64,000 bases of DNA from Agrocybe praecox. Lineage: Eukaryota > Basidiomycota > Agaricomycetes > Agaricales > Agrocybaceae. The stretch is from the NCBI GenBank assembly GCA_964017145.1, contig OZ024841.1, positions 1-64,000 on the forward strand. Reading direction: 5' to 3'. Under the pieces are notes generated by a model. The model was not told where the DNA came from, searched no databases, and saw only the letters and a program-made list of their open reading frames with translations. The position numbers and the translations under genes are program-made. Shown in pieces: positions 45,830 to 59,060 of this stretch; positions within the stretch are counted from its first letter, which is position 1, and each line of letters begins with the position of its first letter.

Positions 45830-46110
45830 TAGTCGGAGTTTGAACAGTTGTGCGACGACAGCAACAACTGACAGTGCCAACAGCGACAATGGCGACGACC
45901 GACAGCGGGGACAGCAACAGCCAACGACGGTGACAGTGACAATGACAACCAGGAGCAGGACGATAATGACCAGCAGTAGGGACGTCGATGACCAACAGCA
46001 GGGCCAGCAACAACCACCTCTGTTGGAACGACATACACGGTGACGAACGATACACGTCGCATGACAACGAACGACACACGGCGACGAAAAGCGAACAGGC
46101 CCAAGGAGCT
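45830..46110. repeat. CAR/GAC-rich cryptic repeat
   Basis: Degenerate trinucleotide-like tract (GACAGTGCCAACAGCGACAA and similar). Frames here are low-complexity on both strands. No gene is supported between 45500 and 46600. Confidence 0.6.
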
Positions 46111-46599
46111 CCCGTCGACGGTGTTGGCTTCTAATGCCACTTCATCGGTGAGGTGCCCATGACACGCAGGGCCAGGCACCCGTAACTGTGGAGAGCAGCC
46201 AGGCCATTGCCGGGCACAAATGAAATACAATTTGGAAGCGCCAAACATTGGTGGGGTGGATGGGCGAGTAGGGAAGGATGTGATGCGATGCGATGGGAGG
46301 TTCTGGGGTACCTAGGGACGGTGAAGAACAAGGAACAATGGGGTTGGTGAGGAGCGACTGCAGCAAGGAGGAACAATTACAACGGTGAGGAATGACGGCG
46401 TGAAACTAAAGGGGTGTTCAAGTCCTCAAAATAAACATTATTTCAACCGTACGTGTAACCACGTGAACACAATAAAGATATTAATAGATACTCCGACTAA
46501 GATTCTACGGTGCGTACATACCTTTGCTAGTTATGTCTCACTCTTATGGAAGAGGTTCCAAGCGCAAGCGTCTCGGTGAAGGCGGAGATTATCATCCGG

Positions 46600-47640
46600 A
46601 TAGCGGCTATATCAAAATGTTGATATTAAGCACACCACCCCTTGTATATATTGGTTAACATACATATGTGATAAAGTCACGGGGCCTGTTTATTACTGGT
46701 ATGGGTGGGGATGGGGATGCTATGCTCGGCATAATTTTCGGGATGGAGAAAGACAAGGGCCTCCCGTGAATAAAAATGGCCATAGAATAAAGGGATTTGT
46801 ACTACGTATGTAAGTCAAGTACAGTATTCTAAATGGGTTTGGCCCTAACGCGGTAGTTGAGGGGACAGCTGGACGAAAGAAAATTCGATTTGGCCCTAAC
46901 GCGACGCGACATGGAAAACACGCGCGTGACGCGGAAAAACATATGCATGACCCAAAACTATACGCCGAGCAGCCATGTAAAAAAGGTCCCCGGCATACAA
47001 GAAAAGGGCAACGCACTATTTTTCGGACCTCAAGCTGTGCGATTATTACGCATCGTGGCGATTGGGTGCGATCCCTCGACATAATGTTTGGGATGGAGTA
47101 TCATGGATATTTACGGAGCACATTCAATGCTTACTTTTTCTTTTTCTACTTGGCCTTGGAATAAATTATAATTTAACAACTTGTACACGAAGCCACTATG
47201 TATGTCAGTACCACCACCGTGTTCAATCCCACCCGTCGAGCCTACTACCCGGCAACGTTGTACCGAGGCCGCAATATGTAGAGCTCCGGATTCCATCTGT
47301 ACATCGAGATCATGAGCGTGGAATCCCAGCCAGCTCCTGTTGACGAGTTCTTCCAGCTTGACGGTTCCTTAGGTCTAGTACCACATCCATTCCGGCCTTG
47401 AACCAATGTCGGAAAAGGGCACGTGGACCTGTCACCCGGGACGGGATGCTCGGGGTGCGCAATTATGCAGTCGGAATGGGATAGTATTCGGGATGTCTGA
47501 TGGAGGAATGCCGGGTGGAATGGAGTAAATACCTGTATATGCTGCCCGGGATGGAATCTACGTCCCTGCTGAAGCCGGTAGATATTAGAAGCGCCCGTTC
47601 TGCAGACGTCGGAACAGTCTCACAACCTGGTCAGAGATTC
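46600..47640. repeat. Dispersed repeat fragments with GGGATGGAAT words
   Basis: ATTTGGCCCTAACGCG occurs twice (about 46838 and 46888). From 47440 to 47640 the sequence matches, with divergence, the region 58960-59140 (GGGATGGAATCT, GATATTAGAAGCGCC, CAGTCTCACAACC). It is part of the repeat family that fills the right third of the window. No gene. Confidence 0.55.
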
Positions 47641-47692
47641 GTAAATTATTTGTGGCACATTATCGGACTTTTGTCGAGCAATCTTTGACGCA

Positions 47693-49229
47693 TTAAATAA
47701 CTTCTACTCCGGTCGTACTCTTGACCCCATATTTTTTTGTAGAACACGATGCTTGGTTCCAGATATCTTGATACGAAAGATCTGTCCAAGGCGTTCCCCT
47801 GATAAGAGCACACGACAAGGCCTTGTTGGTGATCTGGCGCACACACAAATACCCCATAGAGTGCAAAGTCATGAAACATTGAACTTTAACGCGACTATTG
47901 GTAATAGAACGTAGTTCAAATTCAAAACCTTGTTGGACTGTCGACGCACGCCAATATTTACTCGTATACGACTGATTGTAGGATCTACAAGCCACGTAGG
48001 AATCTCCACCAGTTGCGTCAACGTCTACCTGGGGTGTTCTGGACGACGGATTCCATGCATCTTACGTTCAGTAGGCCTCCTTATGCTTTGCACAGAAGAA
48101 AGCTCAGACCCTGGCTGAGATGTGCCAGCATATGATAGTTCAGAGCCAGTATCCCTTGAAGGAGGGACGTTCATTTCCGAGTTTTCATCTCCTACCTGAG
48201 TTGAATCGCGCCGTGCATCTTTCGTAGGTTCATGGTTGCTACCTACAAAGCAGCAAAGCGTCTTTATTTCTTCGACAAGAATGTAGCCTAGTAAGGATTT
48301 CTTGAGGTACGCGCATTGCGCGATTAGCTGCGGGAATACTAATCGTGACACTCAAAGAAGCCATGACATGAAAGCCTATCTGTCACCTGCAAGGGGGGTT
48401 GTTTGTATTTGCGGGGATAATGGCCTCGCAGTGAAAATCTAAAACCTTGTAAAAGGGAACCTTGGAGAGGTCAATTTGAATGATTTAATGGCAAAATTCG
48501 CAACACATACTTGATTTTCAAACAGGATTCTCGCTATAATCTCTTGGATATAGAGGCAGAAGTGGGGATTCCACGACAATCACTTTTGGAGGCCCCGGCA
48601 TCAATGAACTTATACGCACGAACATGATGTTGGTCGCAGCCAAAGAAACTTTTAAAAAGCTTACACGCGGAATACCGATCTTGGGCAGCGTTGCAGTCGT
48701 ATATCCAACAATTTTTCTTCTTCTTCAGCCCTCTTTGTAGGATCAGAAGTTCGAGTGAGCTTCCAGAACGTTGGTACAAGCGTGCGTTGAGTTCTCGCCC
48801 TTACACCTTCGAGAAAAGCTGATAGTTGGTGTCGTTCGTGTCCCTGGTTAAGGCAGGGCTAATTCCATCGACAGCTGAGAGCCCAGCACGTCGGTGGGTT
48901 CAGTTTCATCGAGATCGTCGACGACGAAACCTAGATGGAAGGAATTTTAGTCGCACGGCATACTGGGCCCTGCCATGGCTTACAGCCTTACCTTGGGACT
49001 CGTAATAGTCGTCGCTCCTGCTTTCCTCTGCGTTACCTAGAGCGGCTCCAAGATCTAGGATCTGTTTGTCGCCTTTTGCAGTAGGAGCTGCTTGACTCTG
49101 CGACACATTTCTTATGTTGTAAATATACCCCAAGTGGTTTCTTCCTATTTCTATGATAGGAACATGCACATATGAGATACGATGGTAAAAGAGAAACCCA
49201 CGTAATGTCGCGTGCGTATCATTTAACAC
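47693..49229 (-). pseudogene. Fragments of unclassified minus-strand coding sequence
   Basis: Several short frames have coding-like composition, for example 48025-48351 (Ser/Arg-rich with SELSYAGTSQPGSELSS) and 48534-48779 (CNAAQDRYSACKLFKSFFGC). Another is a pair joined by an intron near 49000, running YYESQG to GFVVDDLDETEPTDVLG and ending at 48848. They may be pieces of one gene, but I could not build a single chain. I do not recognise the family. Confidence 0.3.
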
Positions 49230-49404
49230 GCGTCACTTTAGGGGCGGGTGTACCAAAAGACGGCCGGAACGGCTCGCGGTCCGCCCCGCGTACAACTTCT
49301 GCCTCTTGCTCCTAACCACCATGTAGTACTAGTAGTCATAATTTTTGTAGTTGATGCTAATCCTGTAAAGCCCAGGTCAACCCCTCTGTGTATCTTGTTA
49401 ATTC

Positions 49405-50863
49405 CATTCCGCTACATATACAGCTGATTTACTCCATTCTTCCAGGCATGCTTCATCCCGGTTTCATGACACATCCCGAATATTCCATCCCGAGCACTCC
49501 GTACACCCCATCCCGACCGGCGACCAGATAACCCAAGCCGTACATGAAGTGCGTGCCTTATCTCAAATTTGATTCCTTGCAAATCAGAAAGACCGGCAGG
49601 CGTCGTCGTCTGTGCCGTCGAACTTGACCTCTGCGTCTAGTGATCTCAAAACTTTCGGTATCAAGCTCATGTTTTTTGTTTCCTTAATTAGCAATATCTG
49701 GAAATTCCATTTCTGGCTATATATTTGACTGTTATAGTCCGTTTATTGACTGCTGCGCCTGGTGCTGATTCGGGAAAATCTTGCCCCAGATCCCAAAGGA
49801 ATGCAGGTTGACCTTTCACCACCGATCGCAGGCCAAAATCCTTCCTGATATCCACCTTTTGTTGCTGTATGAAACTCTAGCCGGCTATCCATCTATCTCG
49901 GAACCCAATTCCGTCAAGACAGCCTAGTTTACGACGCAGGTGTGCACTTTTTCGTTTCTGACCAAAACATCGATGCTAATCCTGTAAAGCCCAGGCTAAC
50001 CCCTCTCTCTGTGTCTTTTTAACAGTTGCTCGATATGACTACTTCTGAATATGGGCTCTCGTCCATTATTGCAAGCCTGGACTGCGATGCAGGTTCTGTT
50101 ATGGATAGCTGCTGGTTACTATCGCAGCGAGTGGCGCCGGCATTGCTTTGAGATATATAGCTAGTGAAGGATCGGTAAGTTCATTGTCAACTCCCTGCAT
50201 TTATAGGCGGCTTATTGAACGTCTTATCTTCAGCGCAAGACATTGCGATTATTGGCGCAACTTAACTCAAGCGGAAGATGGTCGAGAAGAATCCTTCGTC
50301 CAACTCTGGAATCCATTGACAGCTTGGAATGATTAACATACGGAGGTTTCGTGTGCCCAGCACTCTCGCAAGGCTTCAGTCATCTTGCATGCCCCATTTG
50401 TCTCATTTTCTTTCCTTTATCTTTCACAATGCGAACCCTCTCACTCCGCTCGAACACGTCGACGAACCGAATTAAAACATGGCTATGAGCAAGCTCCCTG
50501 GTCTGCGACGCGTATTCGCGATTTTGGTTGTATGCCTCTCAACCCATTTATCGCTGCGGGGCATATGATTCATGGTAGCACTGTGACACTCGGTACTCCA
50601 AATGCGATAGCAATTGATCAAGGTCGTTTCACGCCTTTCACTTTTCGCTGCATGTGCAGTAGCATCCCCGGATACTTTTCATCCAATTTCTCGGACACCA
50701 TTGGATCCACGCGTGCTCATCGTCGCCCATCTTTGCGAAGAGGTCGGTTTGTCGGACCTGTGACTGTCACCATTGGAATATGGTCACGCTGTCGCCAGGC
50801 TGTCGAATCAAAATCCATACCACACTACCCTTTCCTTTCCATCTGATGGGCGGCAATGAGGAC
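49405..50863 (+). repeat. Inverted duplication, arm 1
   Basis: Matches 57890-59060 in reverse orientation, almost base for base. It contains the words CATCCCGAATATTCCATCCC and CTCACTCCGCTCGAACACG. About 265 bases (50090-50355) are absent from the other arm. Part of it (49770-50275) also recurs directly at 63105-63617. The frame 50385-50846 is shared by both arms but shows no motif. Confidence 0.85.
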
Positions 50864-51005
50864 AGTCCAGAAATACGTACGGTATATGTGGACAACAGGG
50901 GCCCTGCGAATGGGTGTGTTCTGGAGGAACATCAGCATCCTGTATTCAGTTTGGTCTGACGTTCGTATTTGTATTCTAGTATGCGAATTCACCGTTTACA
51001 TCTTT

Positions 51006-52003
51006 TTGACAGACTTTTACTTGAAGAGCTTTTATCCTGCAATCCAGCTTTCAAAGGAGATGTTCATATATTCAGTACTTTCTTCTACAAGAAACTGAAA
51101 GAAAAGGAAAAGTCGGTATTCAAAATACACCAAAATTCTGCTTGCTAATGCACCATCAGCTTTGAGTTTGCATACAAAGGCGTGCAAAATGGACGAACAA
51201 AGTCGATATTTTCAAGAAGAGATCTTTATTTTTCCCAATCCATGAAGTGTTCGTAAATTGTCCGTACGAAGCATGATTGACGATATTTCTAACACTGATA
51301 AGCAGTAATCACTGGTATCTTGCTATCATATCTATGCCAGCTCATGTGTCGTGCCCTGCGAGACCACAAATAGGAAACGGGGTTGCGACTTTTCCAGATC
51401 CTGAGGATCCCCACCAAACGTGGGTTGAACTTAACTCCAGCGTACTGTTTCTGAAGCCACTTATTGTGTAATGACAGGGCACACATCTTCATTCTTGATT
51501 CTCTGGGCTTCAAGCACGATGAAACATTTCACAAGCTCGCGAGCTATTTGAAGATAGAAGCTAAGTATAAGAAAAAGTTGGCAACAGCCCTTTCTCCTGT
51601 CAGTGGGTGACAGTATCTGTATGGTTTTCATCTGGTACTTGAAGCAGTCCCTCACATATATCTTGCTACAAGGTACCTGAGCAGACAAACACGTTTGACT
51701 GTGGAATCTATCTCCAATTCGCCAAGCTATTCATGACCAATCCCGAACAGTGTTGTGCAAAGATATTGGTATGTTACTTTCTTAGCGTCAATGGTCCAGA
51801 TTGGTAGCGTTATCAAATTATCTCAGTCGCAGAACACGTCTAGCATATGGGACACCAGTGCAATATTTAACTTGCGAAAAATGATCAAAATGCGTGTCCG
51901 TACATTATCTGCGGTGGCGAAAATATTTCAAGACCCTCCAACGTCAGGTCGCCTAGAGGATGATGTCTTCTCTGACGATACGGTAGAGACAACCACTACC
52001 TGA
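51006..52003 (+). pseudogene. Ulp1/C48-type SUMO protease domain, 5'-truncated
   Basis: Ulp1 proteases remove SUMO from proteins; copies are often carried by transposons. Blocks in order are LLLEELLSCNPAF and VHIFSTFFYKKLKEKEK (51018-51115), KWTNKVDIFKKRSLFFPIHE (51189-51248), NHWYLAII with the catalytic His (51313), IFILDSLGFKHDE with the catalytic Asp (51492) and VPEQTNTFDCGIYLQFAKLF with the catalytic Cys (51673-51735). After an intron there is an acidic end that stops at 52001-52003. Introns separate the blocks; one donor (GTTCGT near 51251) is unusual, and a TGA near 51608 also needs an intron. The N-terminal half and start codon are missing: upstream lies the inverted-repeat arm that ends at 50863. 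All three catalytic residues remain. Confidence 0.8.
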
Positions 52004-52748
52004 ATCGGAATAGGACAGCACTCCAAATTTGGTGTTTTTATTTTTTCTATGAGTGACCCTTGTTGACGGGACGGGAGATCACAGGAATTCGTTTATAAAA
52101 CTAGTACTCCTATTCCTTGCTGCCAAGCAAAGTTCTCTCCCTTATAATTAGGCATTCGTCCTTGGTTGATTTTTTTCTGTTTCGTTTTTATGAACCGGCT
52201 TTCTACCGTCCATTCTCCCCTTTGTTTCCCAGACTTAAAACAACGTTTTCACCTTAACCATTTGCTCACTCACTCCTATTAAAAAGTAACAAGGTCGTCG
52301 TCTTTTTATCGCACTTAGTGCCATGATCAAACTGCCGCCTACGGGCGCAAAATATACTGTTTAGATATTGATATCAATCGAATAGATTTCCACGACCGCT
52401 ACTATTACAGCTTCGTGTGAACGAGACGAGGCAGGCGAATGGAACATGCCATTCTGAGTCAATCTAGTAACTAATAAAGCTCATATCACTCGAATGAAAT
52501 TCCCAGGGATTTATTACTTGAATTTTCCAGTTTATATAAACATATGGGAAGGGTGTAGGGACTAAGCAACGTATAGAGAAATTGAAATAGAAAGAAACAT
52601 CAGGTTGAGGCGAAGAAGAGACGATATCTAGAACAATCGGATGTACCTGATAAGGATGAGCACTCACAGCATGGCAGACGAACTGATTGATATGGTACAA
52701 TTGTTGCTGTAGTGAACGACCTAACAACTCATTTCAGGGACAAGAAGG
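52004..52748. other. Intergenic, nothing recognised
   Basis: No coding sense beyond short frames. It separates the Ulp1 stop from the 3' end of the minus-strand gene at 52749. Confidence 0.4.
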
Positions 52749-54450
52749 TTAGCCAGTACCCCATTCATTGACGTTAAGCCTTGATAAATCAAGGGCGTTT
52801 GACTGAGGAACGGTAGTATGTAGACCGTCGCCGGCCAGCAGTTGGGTAGAATGGGTAACGACTATACTGGGCGTCATCGGAGAATATAGACGCGCAGGCT
52901 GGTCTTGTTGTACGAATATCGAGCGACGATCATGTGGCTCTGCTCCCTCCGGAATATTCGCCATCCTTCCCGAGTCTTGCAATACGGCAGATTGTATTGG
53001 CGTGTTTGTGAATCTCGGAGAATGGACGTTGAATAACATAGAACGATCTGCTGATCCTGGCAAAGCGCTTGAATGTCCGCGAAAATCTCCAGATATACCC
53101 TGTGTCTGATATGTCGGCACAGATGTATATAAGTGACTTGGATGTTCGTGTTGTAGAAAGTCGTCTCGTCCGGAGATAGCATGTGTAAAGCCTGTTGAAT
53201 GAGGTGATCTCACTTGTGGAAGTTGATTGTTAATAGATGATTTCGTGCGATGGTGAATATGTCTTTCTGGGCCATAGGGCTCTACTGATCCTGTCGCCAA
53301 GAAATGGTTCACGGCTGAAGTGCTCTGCCCACGTTGAATGGCGTTGAACTTTATTGCGGACCCCGAGTCGCAGGACCTATATCCGCCCTCATCCATTTGC
53401 GTTGTGTAGTTCTTCGCGGCCTCGGATCCTATGGCGTTCTCGTTGAGCTTTTGTTGATGAACCACGCTCTCCAGAGCAGTTATGCGTCGCTCTAAATCGC
53501 CAACCAGCTGTATGTGGCGCTGCAGCTGTTGCTCGACATTATATGCCTCGCTGCCAGAGAAGTCCCTTGATTTTCCCTTGGCCTGCGCACTCGTCGAACG
53601 TTCTGCAACGGACTCAGGAGCAGCTTGCCAACCACTCGCTGGATCTTCCGATGGCTCTTCTAGGGCGTCGTCATTACTAGAATGTAGAAATCAGATACGA
53701 CGTACCTCTATCTGGTCGTTCTTCCAATAAGCTAGGCTGGTCGTTAAGCTTCCTTTTTTTGCTTCGTGGTTTTTTAATCAAAACCTCCGGAATAGGAGGA
53801 GGGGCGCCTCCCCAATCACACCGTTGCTTCTTCTTTTTGCAGGTCGAACAAGCTACAGAAGCTCCGCGTATTTGCTGTTGCTCTGTTAAGTAGCAAACGG
53901 ACCCTTTAATCAAGCATTGGTTGCACTCCTTGGGAGAAGGGATGAGCAACGAATCTGTAGCTGAAGCCGTAGTGGGTCGTTTGCCCCTTGTAACCTGCGA
54001 GTCGCAAAGTGCCTTGAACGCCCGAGCTTCAGGAGCTTCTTTCTCTGACGATTTGACCTTGTCATAGACAATCCTGCTGCTCGTCGCGCTGTTTTGCGCA
54101 GTTGTGATGAAGGAGGAGGTTGAAGAATGATCGATGGATGTTTCTTCGGGGCATTCATGTTCCGTCCTTTCTGGCTGAGTAGCAACAGGAGGAGGATGGG
54201 ATGATAGGTGGCACAGTTGTTCTGTTCCATGCGATTTGACATCTTCTTTTCTGGTGCGTCTGGATCTTTCAAGTATAGGAATATCATCCATCTTGATTTC
54301 ATCCACGGAAGCACCTCCGTGGTAGTGATTCATGTAGTTTTGTAAGAGATTTTCCATGTCCTTCTGGAGGTCTTTCGGGGAAGTGCAGTAGAGCTTGATT
54401 ATGTTCCAGATGAGGTGAGGTTTTCTGAACTCGACTTTGAATTCGTCCAC
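52749..54450 (-). pseudogene. Cysteine-cluster protein with coiled coil, probable frameshift
   Basis: The upstream block (54450-53677) contains FRKPHLIWNIIKLYC, a Ser/Thr-rich linker and a cluster CNQCLIKGSVC...ACSTCKKKKQRCDW near residues 190-230. This is a double C-x2-C-xn-C pattern that I associate with repeated agaricomycete proteins and that could bind zinc. A basic KKPRSKKRK follows. The second block (about 53670-52749) has a heptad-like stretch QRHIQLVGDLERRITALESV and then Ser/His-rich sequence. The only GT..AG pair between them is 29 bases and does not keep frame, so a one-base frameshift is likely. An upstream exon starting MDDQLPSLSNFRKK at 54658 is plausible but also does not join cleanly. 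Function is unknown. Confidence 0.5.
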
Positions 54451-54659
54451 TGACTCCCTGATGGAAACATCAAACTTTCAGGAAATTAAATTTGGTGCAT
54501 TAACCTAGGCAAACATGAAAAGGCGAACATACCAATTTGGAGTGCAACTGGGGTAGAGTGTTGGCGATATTTTTTTCGTTGATAGCGTAACAGATACTAT
54601 CTTCCAGAAAGGCTATCTTCTTCCGAAAGTTTGAGAGAGAAGGCAGTTGGTCATCCATC

Positions 54660-56140
54660 TTTGACAGATACAGATAAGCTCAGCTGGAGGCGCTTTACAC
54701 CGAAAACGAATGTGTACAACGTGCTAGTTAGCCGAATATCGTTCGGCTGGGACTTACGCCATTTTGTTGTCCTTTGTTTCACTTTGGCACCCCATGAGTC
54801 ATGACTTAGAAGGTGGGGTGGAGAGCCGCAATAACAGACTAGCTACAAATTCGGCGACGGTGGGAGAGCAAATTTTCAACCGCCGTGACTCTGCCTATAG
54901 TATCGGTAAACCTTGGAATCGTCTATCTGTTCAAGCGCAACTATAAAAATCCCAGATATTAACTGTAATTGTTCCTGCTTTTGTAGATTCAAGAGCCTTT
55001 ACAGCTGTACAAAGACAACAAAGAAAAATCGAAGACTGGGCCACCATTCCATTTCAGAAGCCCATGCAGTGAAACCGTGAATTTGGTAAGAATTCGTTAG
55101 CAAATTTGTCAGCCTTGTTGGAGCGACTTTAGATTTTGCATTTGAATTCACGACTTGAATCAAAGCCTCGTGTAATCACTTCCACGGCGCAAAATCAAAG
55201 TCTTGATCTTGATCTTTGATCGAGAGCGCCCTTGTACCTATCGGAAATAATAGTTAGTTGAAATCAGAGAACGCGACATGGACGAATGCTTCCTTATACA
55301 TGCCAATGATGGCGCCTGGTTTGGAGTGCTCAGAGAATATCGTTTCACTGGTGAGTTGGCCTCACGTTTGAAAAAATGACGAGTCATATTTTGATAGTCT
55401 TTTCTACTTGGGTAAACCACGAGAACGACCGGTTATTGTAGCAATCCGCAGAGGAAGCTACCAAAGCAAAAGGATTCCCATGTTAGTCATAATATCGCAA
55501 ATACTACGTTGCGTAAGCCGTTCAGGCTCTCAAGATTCTTGAAAAACGAAGGCTCTGTGGAGCGAAGATCCACCAGTTCGTCTACCTGCCATTCATACTG
55601 CAAATACCGAGTGTTATTCGGTCGAATATATCGGGCACAGAATGGATCCTGATCGTGGCCTATGAGCCTCCTTTGCGTAGAGATACTTGTTCGGAACATG
55701 CTCTCAAATCTAGTGTTGGGATGTTAGCTCTCCCTCCGTCGTCATCTGAATATACTCTGACCTGGTAAATTTAACACGGTGACGTGCTGAAGACGACCTT
55801 CGCCATATGAATTGATGTACTAATACATTTGCAGTTACAAACTAGCATCTTTACATACATAAAACCAATTTTCAGTCGTATGTGATAAACCGCCCTTTGT
55901 ACGTACCGAGAACGTGGATGTCTGAAAGAAAGAGTGAAGATTGTCACGAACCCCGCAAGCGGGCTGATGATTCATGTGACTTACAATTACCTACCCTAAA
56001 CTTGACTGCCCCACTACTACTAGTATTTGTACGCTAAGTATATAGAGAAAGTTTAACACAGTTTCACAGAAATCAGGAAAATCTCAAGTCGTTTATGAGC
56101 GCAGACATCCGCATAAGTAATACAACGCACACTTGAGCCA
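54660..56140. other. Intergenic, no gene supported
   Basis: Short frames only. Around 55920-56000 is a diverged relative of the repeat at 59260-59475 (GAAAGAAAGAGTGAAG, a CCCCGCAAGCGGG hairpin and CCTACCCTAAAC words). Confidence 0.4.
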
Positions 56141-56148
56141 CACTGTCA

Positions 56149-57575
56149 TCACAATGTATGATCCTTGGCAAATGGCCAACGTTCCAACTCTCGTTGTGGC
56201 TTGCGACTCATTGTCTCTCTCTCGTTATAGTAGTGGACACAAGTGTAGAAAAGGCTCAGAAAGTCTTGATAGATGAAGAATAGGACATAATGAAAAGATT
56301 CACACCAGCGAAATTTTGAAAATTTTCGGCTATCCTTAAAAAAAGTTATAATACCGAAAATAAGGTTTTTAGGTCTCTTTTGATAAAAACAGAGTTTGTG
56401 AACAGATGAGCACATTCTAACAGGCTCTTGCTTCACAGAAAAAGACATCTTTATTCCATCTAAATTTTTCATATGAGCTAAAATACAGCCAGACATGTGC
56501 GAATTATCGACAAGCTCATCTGGCCATCCTTCCGGCGGTGTCAGGGGCTTCCAAACGCAACCTCGACGAAGCAAAGGATATGGCTGAGCCGCGAGCAGAG
56601 GTATGCTGGGCACTGAGGAAAAGCCATGCACCCGTTTCTTTAGACAAATCTTCGCACTGAGAATTCTAAATGAGTACCAAAAAGAAATTATATCTCGGCA
56701 GGGACCCAACCTTCTGTAATATGTTGTTGATCAAGCGCAAAAATCGTTGCGAAGATTTTTTCGGCTCCTCGATCAAGTTTCCCAGTTTGCAGGTGCGGAT
56801 GACTCCTATTATGAATGAATCAGCGATGGCACCAAGAAAATCTACGAGCGATACTTACTGTGAGGTTGATTACCACGCTTTGCACCAGAAACGTGCCCAT
56901 GGATCGGGTTGCGCTTAGTTGCTCTCGGAGAATTAAAAGGCCCAATTGGCCGAACGGGGGGTGATGCAGGGCTGAATTCGTCACAGACAAAGGAAGCGGG
57001 ACTCTCAGGGGAAGAAGGCGAAGATACCGTGTTTCCCTTGAACAAATGTGCTGGTGGACATTTCTTTGAACGAACGAGAGGGGAATCAGGCACAGACTTT
57101 CCATATGCCAGACAGGGTTCGGCCTCTTGGACATCGGTGAAAGTGGATGACGGCGAGGAGTTGTAGTCACTCTTAGCCAACGTGAGTAAGTTCTTGCTGG
57201 CTAGTGGGGCGGGCGCGTTCGTACGGTCTTTTGTATGGAGGTCGGATGAATTATTAGCAGAAGAACTTGCCCCACCTAGATGAGATACGATATTTCGACC
57301 GTTGTGAATGGATGTCCCCAAGGAGTCGTTACTGCCTGCAAACGAAGATAGCTGAAAATTCGAAGAGTTGGCAGATGTGCTCTCTGCAGCCAAAAATGAC
57401 TATATTTGTAATGTTAATTGGCTAGATTTTGCCAGCGCAGGGATTGCTACATACCTTCAACAAATCACCCTTCCCGTGTATACAATGAGATTTTAGAGGA
57501 AAGCCTGTGCACTTATAGCATTTCCGTGCAGCTCGATGCAGCGGCGAAATCTGCGGTTGATCAGGATGACAGGTT
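56149..57575 (-). CDS. Unclassified Ser-rich gene with a short Cys motif
   Basis: A first block (about 57575-57460) reads PQISPLHRAARKCYKC and then GFPLKSHCIHGKGDLL, a possible small zinc-binding site. An intron of about 60 bases leads to 57393-56842, Ser/Pro/Asn-rich (SSPSSPESPASF, RPIGPFNSPRATKRNP). A donor follows at HS|GTAAGTATC. A further stretch (56709-56149) contains LLRRGCVWKPLTPPEGWPDE and may be a later exon. I do not recognise the protein. Exon limits at both ends are uncertain. Confidence 0.35.
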
Positions 57576-57889
57576 TCGTTAGGACCGCATAAGGCCAACA
57601 GACCTTTGTTTTGTCTGTAATTCCTTCAGTGGTCAGGGAATCTCGACCCCTGGCGGTGTTTTTGCACCGAAGTCGTATGGGATTGCGTGGGCACCGACGG
57701 GTGTATAATAAACAAGGCTTTGTGTACGCGGGGCGTGTATAACAGTAACCGTAATACAAAGGCGGTGGGGGGAATGTCAGTGAACGTCCCTTTTAGAGAC
57801 ATTCGCGGTGGTCTATAGAGGTTAATAGTCGGAAGTAGACAATGAATTATCACAAAAATACACATGAAATATTAGTGAGTACCTCCTTA

Positions 57890-59060
57890 TTGCCGCCCAT
57901 CAGATGGAAAGGAAAGGGTAGTGTGGTATGGATTTTGATTCGACAGCCTGGCGACAGCGTGACCATATTCCAATGGTGACAGTCACAGGTCCGACAAACC
58001 GACCTCTTCGCAAAGATGGGCGACGATGAGCACGCGTGGATCCAATGGTGTCCGAGAAATTGGATGAAAAGTATCCGGGGATGCTACTGCACATGCAGCG
58101 AAAAGTGAAAGGCGTGAAACGACCTTGATCAATTGCTATCGCATTTGGAGTACCGAGTGTCACAGTGCTACCATGAATCATATGCCCCGCAGCCGATAAA
58201 TGGGTTGGAAGGCATACGACCAAAATCGCGAATACGCGTCGCGGACCCTCATAGCCATGTTTTAATTCGGTTCGTCGACGTGTTCGAGCGGAGTGAGAGG
58301 GTTCGCATTGTGAAAGATAAAGGAAAGAAAATGAGACAAATGGGGCATGCAAGATGACTGAAGCCTTGCGAGAGTGCTGGGGTCCAGGCTTGCAATAATG
58401 GACGAGAGCCCATAGTCAGAAGTAGTCATATCGAGCAACTGTTAAAAAGACAGAGAGAGAGAGGGGTTGGCCTGGGCTTTACAGGATTAGCATCGACGTT
58501 TGGGTCAGAAACGAAAAAGTGCACACCTGCGTCGTAAACTAGGCTGTCTTGACGGAATTGGGTTCCGAGATAGATGGATAGCCGACTAGAGTTTCATATA
58601 GCAACAAAAGGTGGATATCAGGAAGGATTTTGGCCTGCGATCGGTGGTGAAAGGTCAACCTGCATTCCTTTGGGATCTGGGGCAAGATTTTCCCGAATCA
58701 GCACCAGGCGCAGCAGTCAATAAACGGACTATAACAGTCAAATATATAGCCAGAAATGGAATTTCCAGATATTGCTAATTAAGGAAACAAAAAACATGAG
58801 CTTGATACCGAAAGTTTTGAGATCACTAGACGCAGAGGTCAAGTTCGACGGCACAGACGACGACGCCTGCCGGTCTTTCTGATTTGCAAGGAATCAAATT
58901 TGAGATAAGGCACGCACTTCATGTACGGCTTGGGTTATCTGGTCGCCGGTCGGGATGGGGTGTACGGAGTGCTCGGGATGGAATATTCGGGATGTGTGAT
59001 GAAACCGGGATGAAGCATGCCTGGAAGAATGGAGTAAATCAGCTGTATATGTGGCGGAAT
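57890..59060 (-). repeat. Inverted duplication, arm 2
   Basis: Reverse-complement partner of 49405-50863, lacking about 265 internal bases near 58382. Both arms break at the same word (CTGATGGGCGGCAAT). The frame 58352-57900 corresponds to 50385-50846 but is shifted by small indels in the middle, so it is not conserved as protein. Confidence 0.85.

Noticed and set aside
50385..50846. 153-residue frame in the inverted duplication, repeated at 58352-57900
   Set aside because: Indels between the two arms change the frame in the middle while bases stay almost identical, so it is not being conserved as protein.
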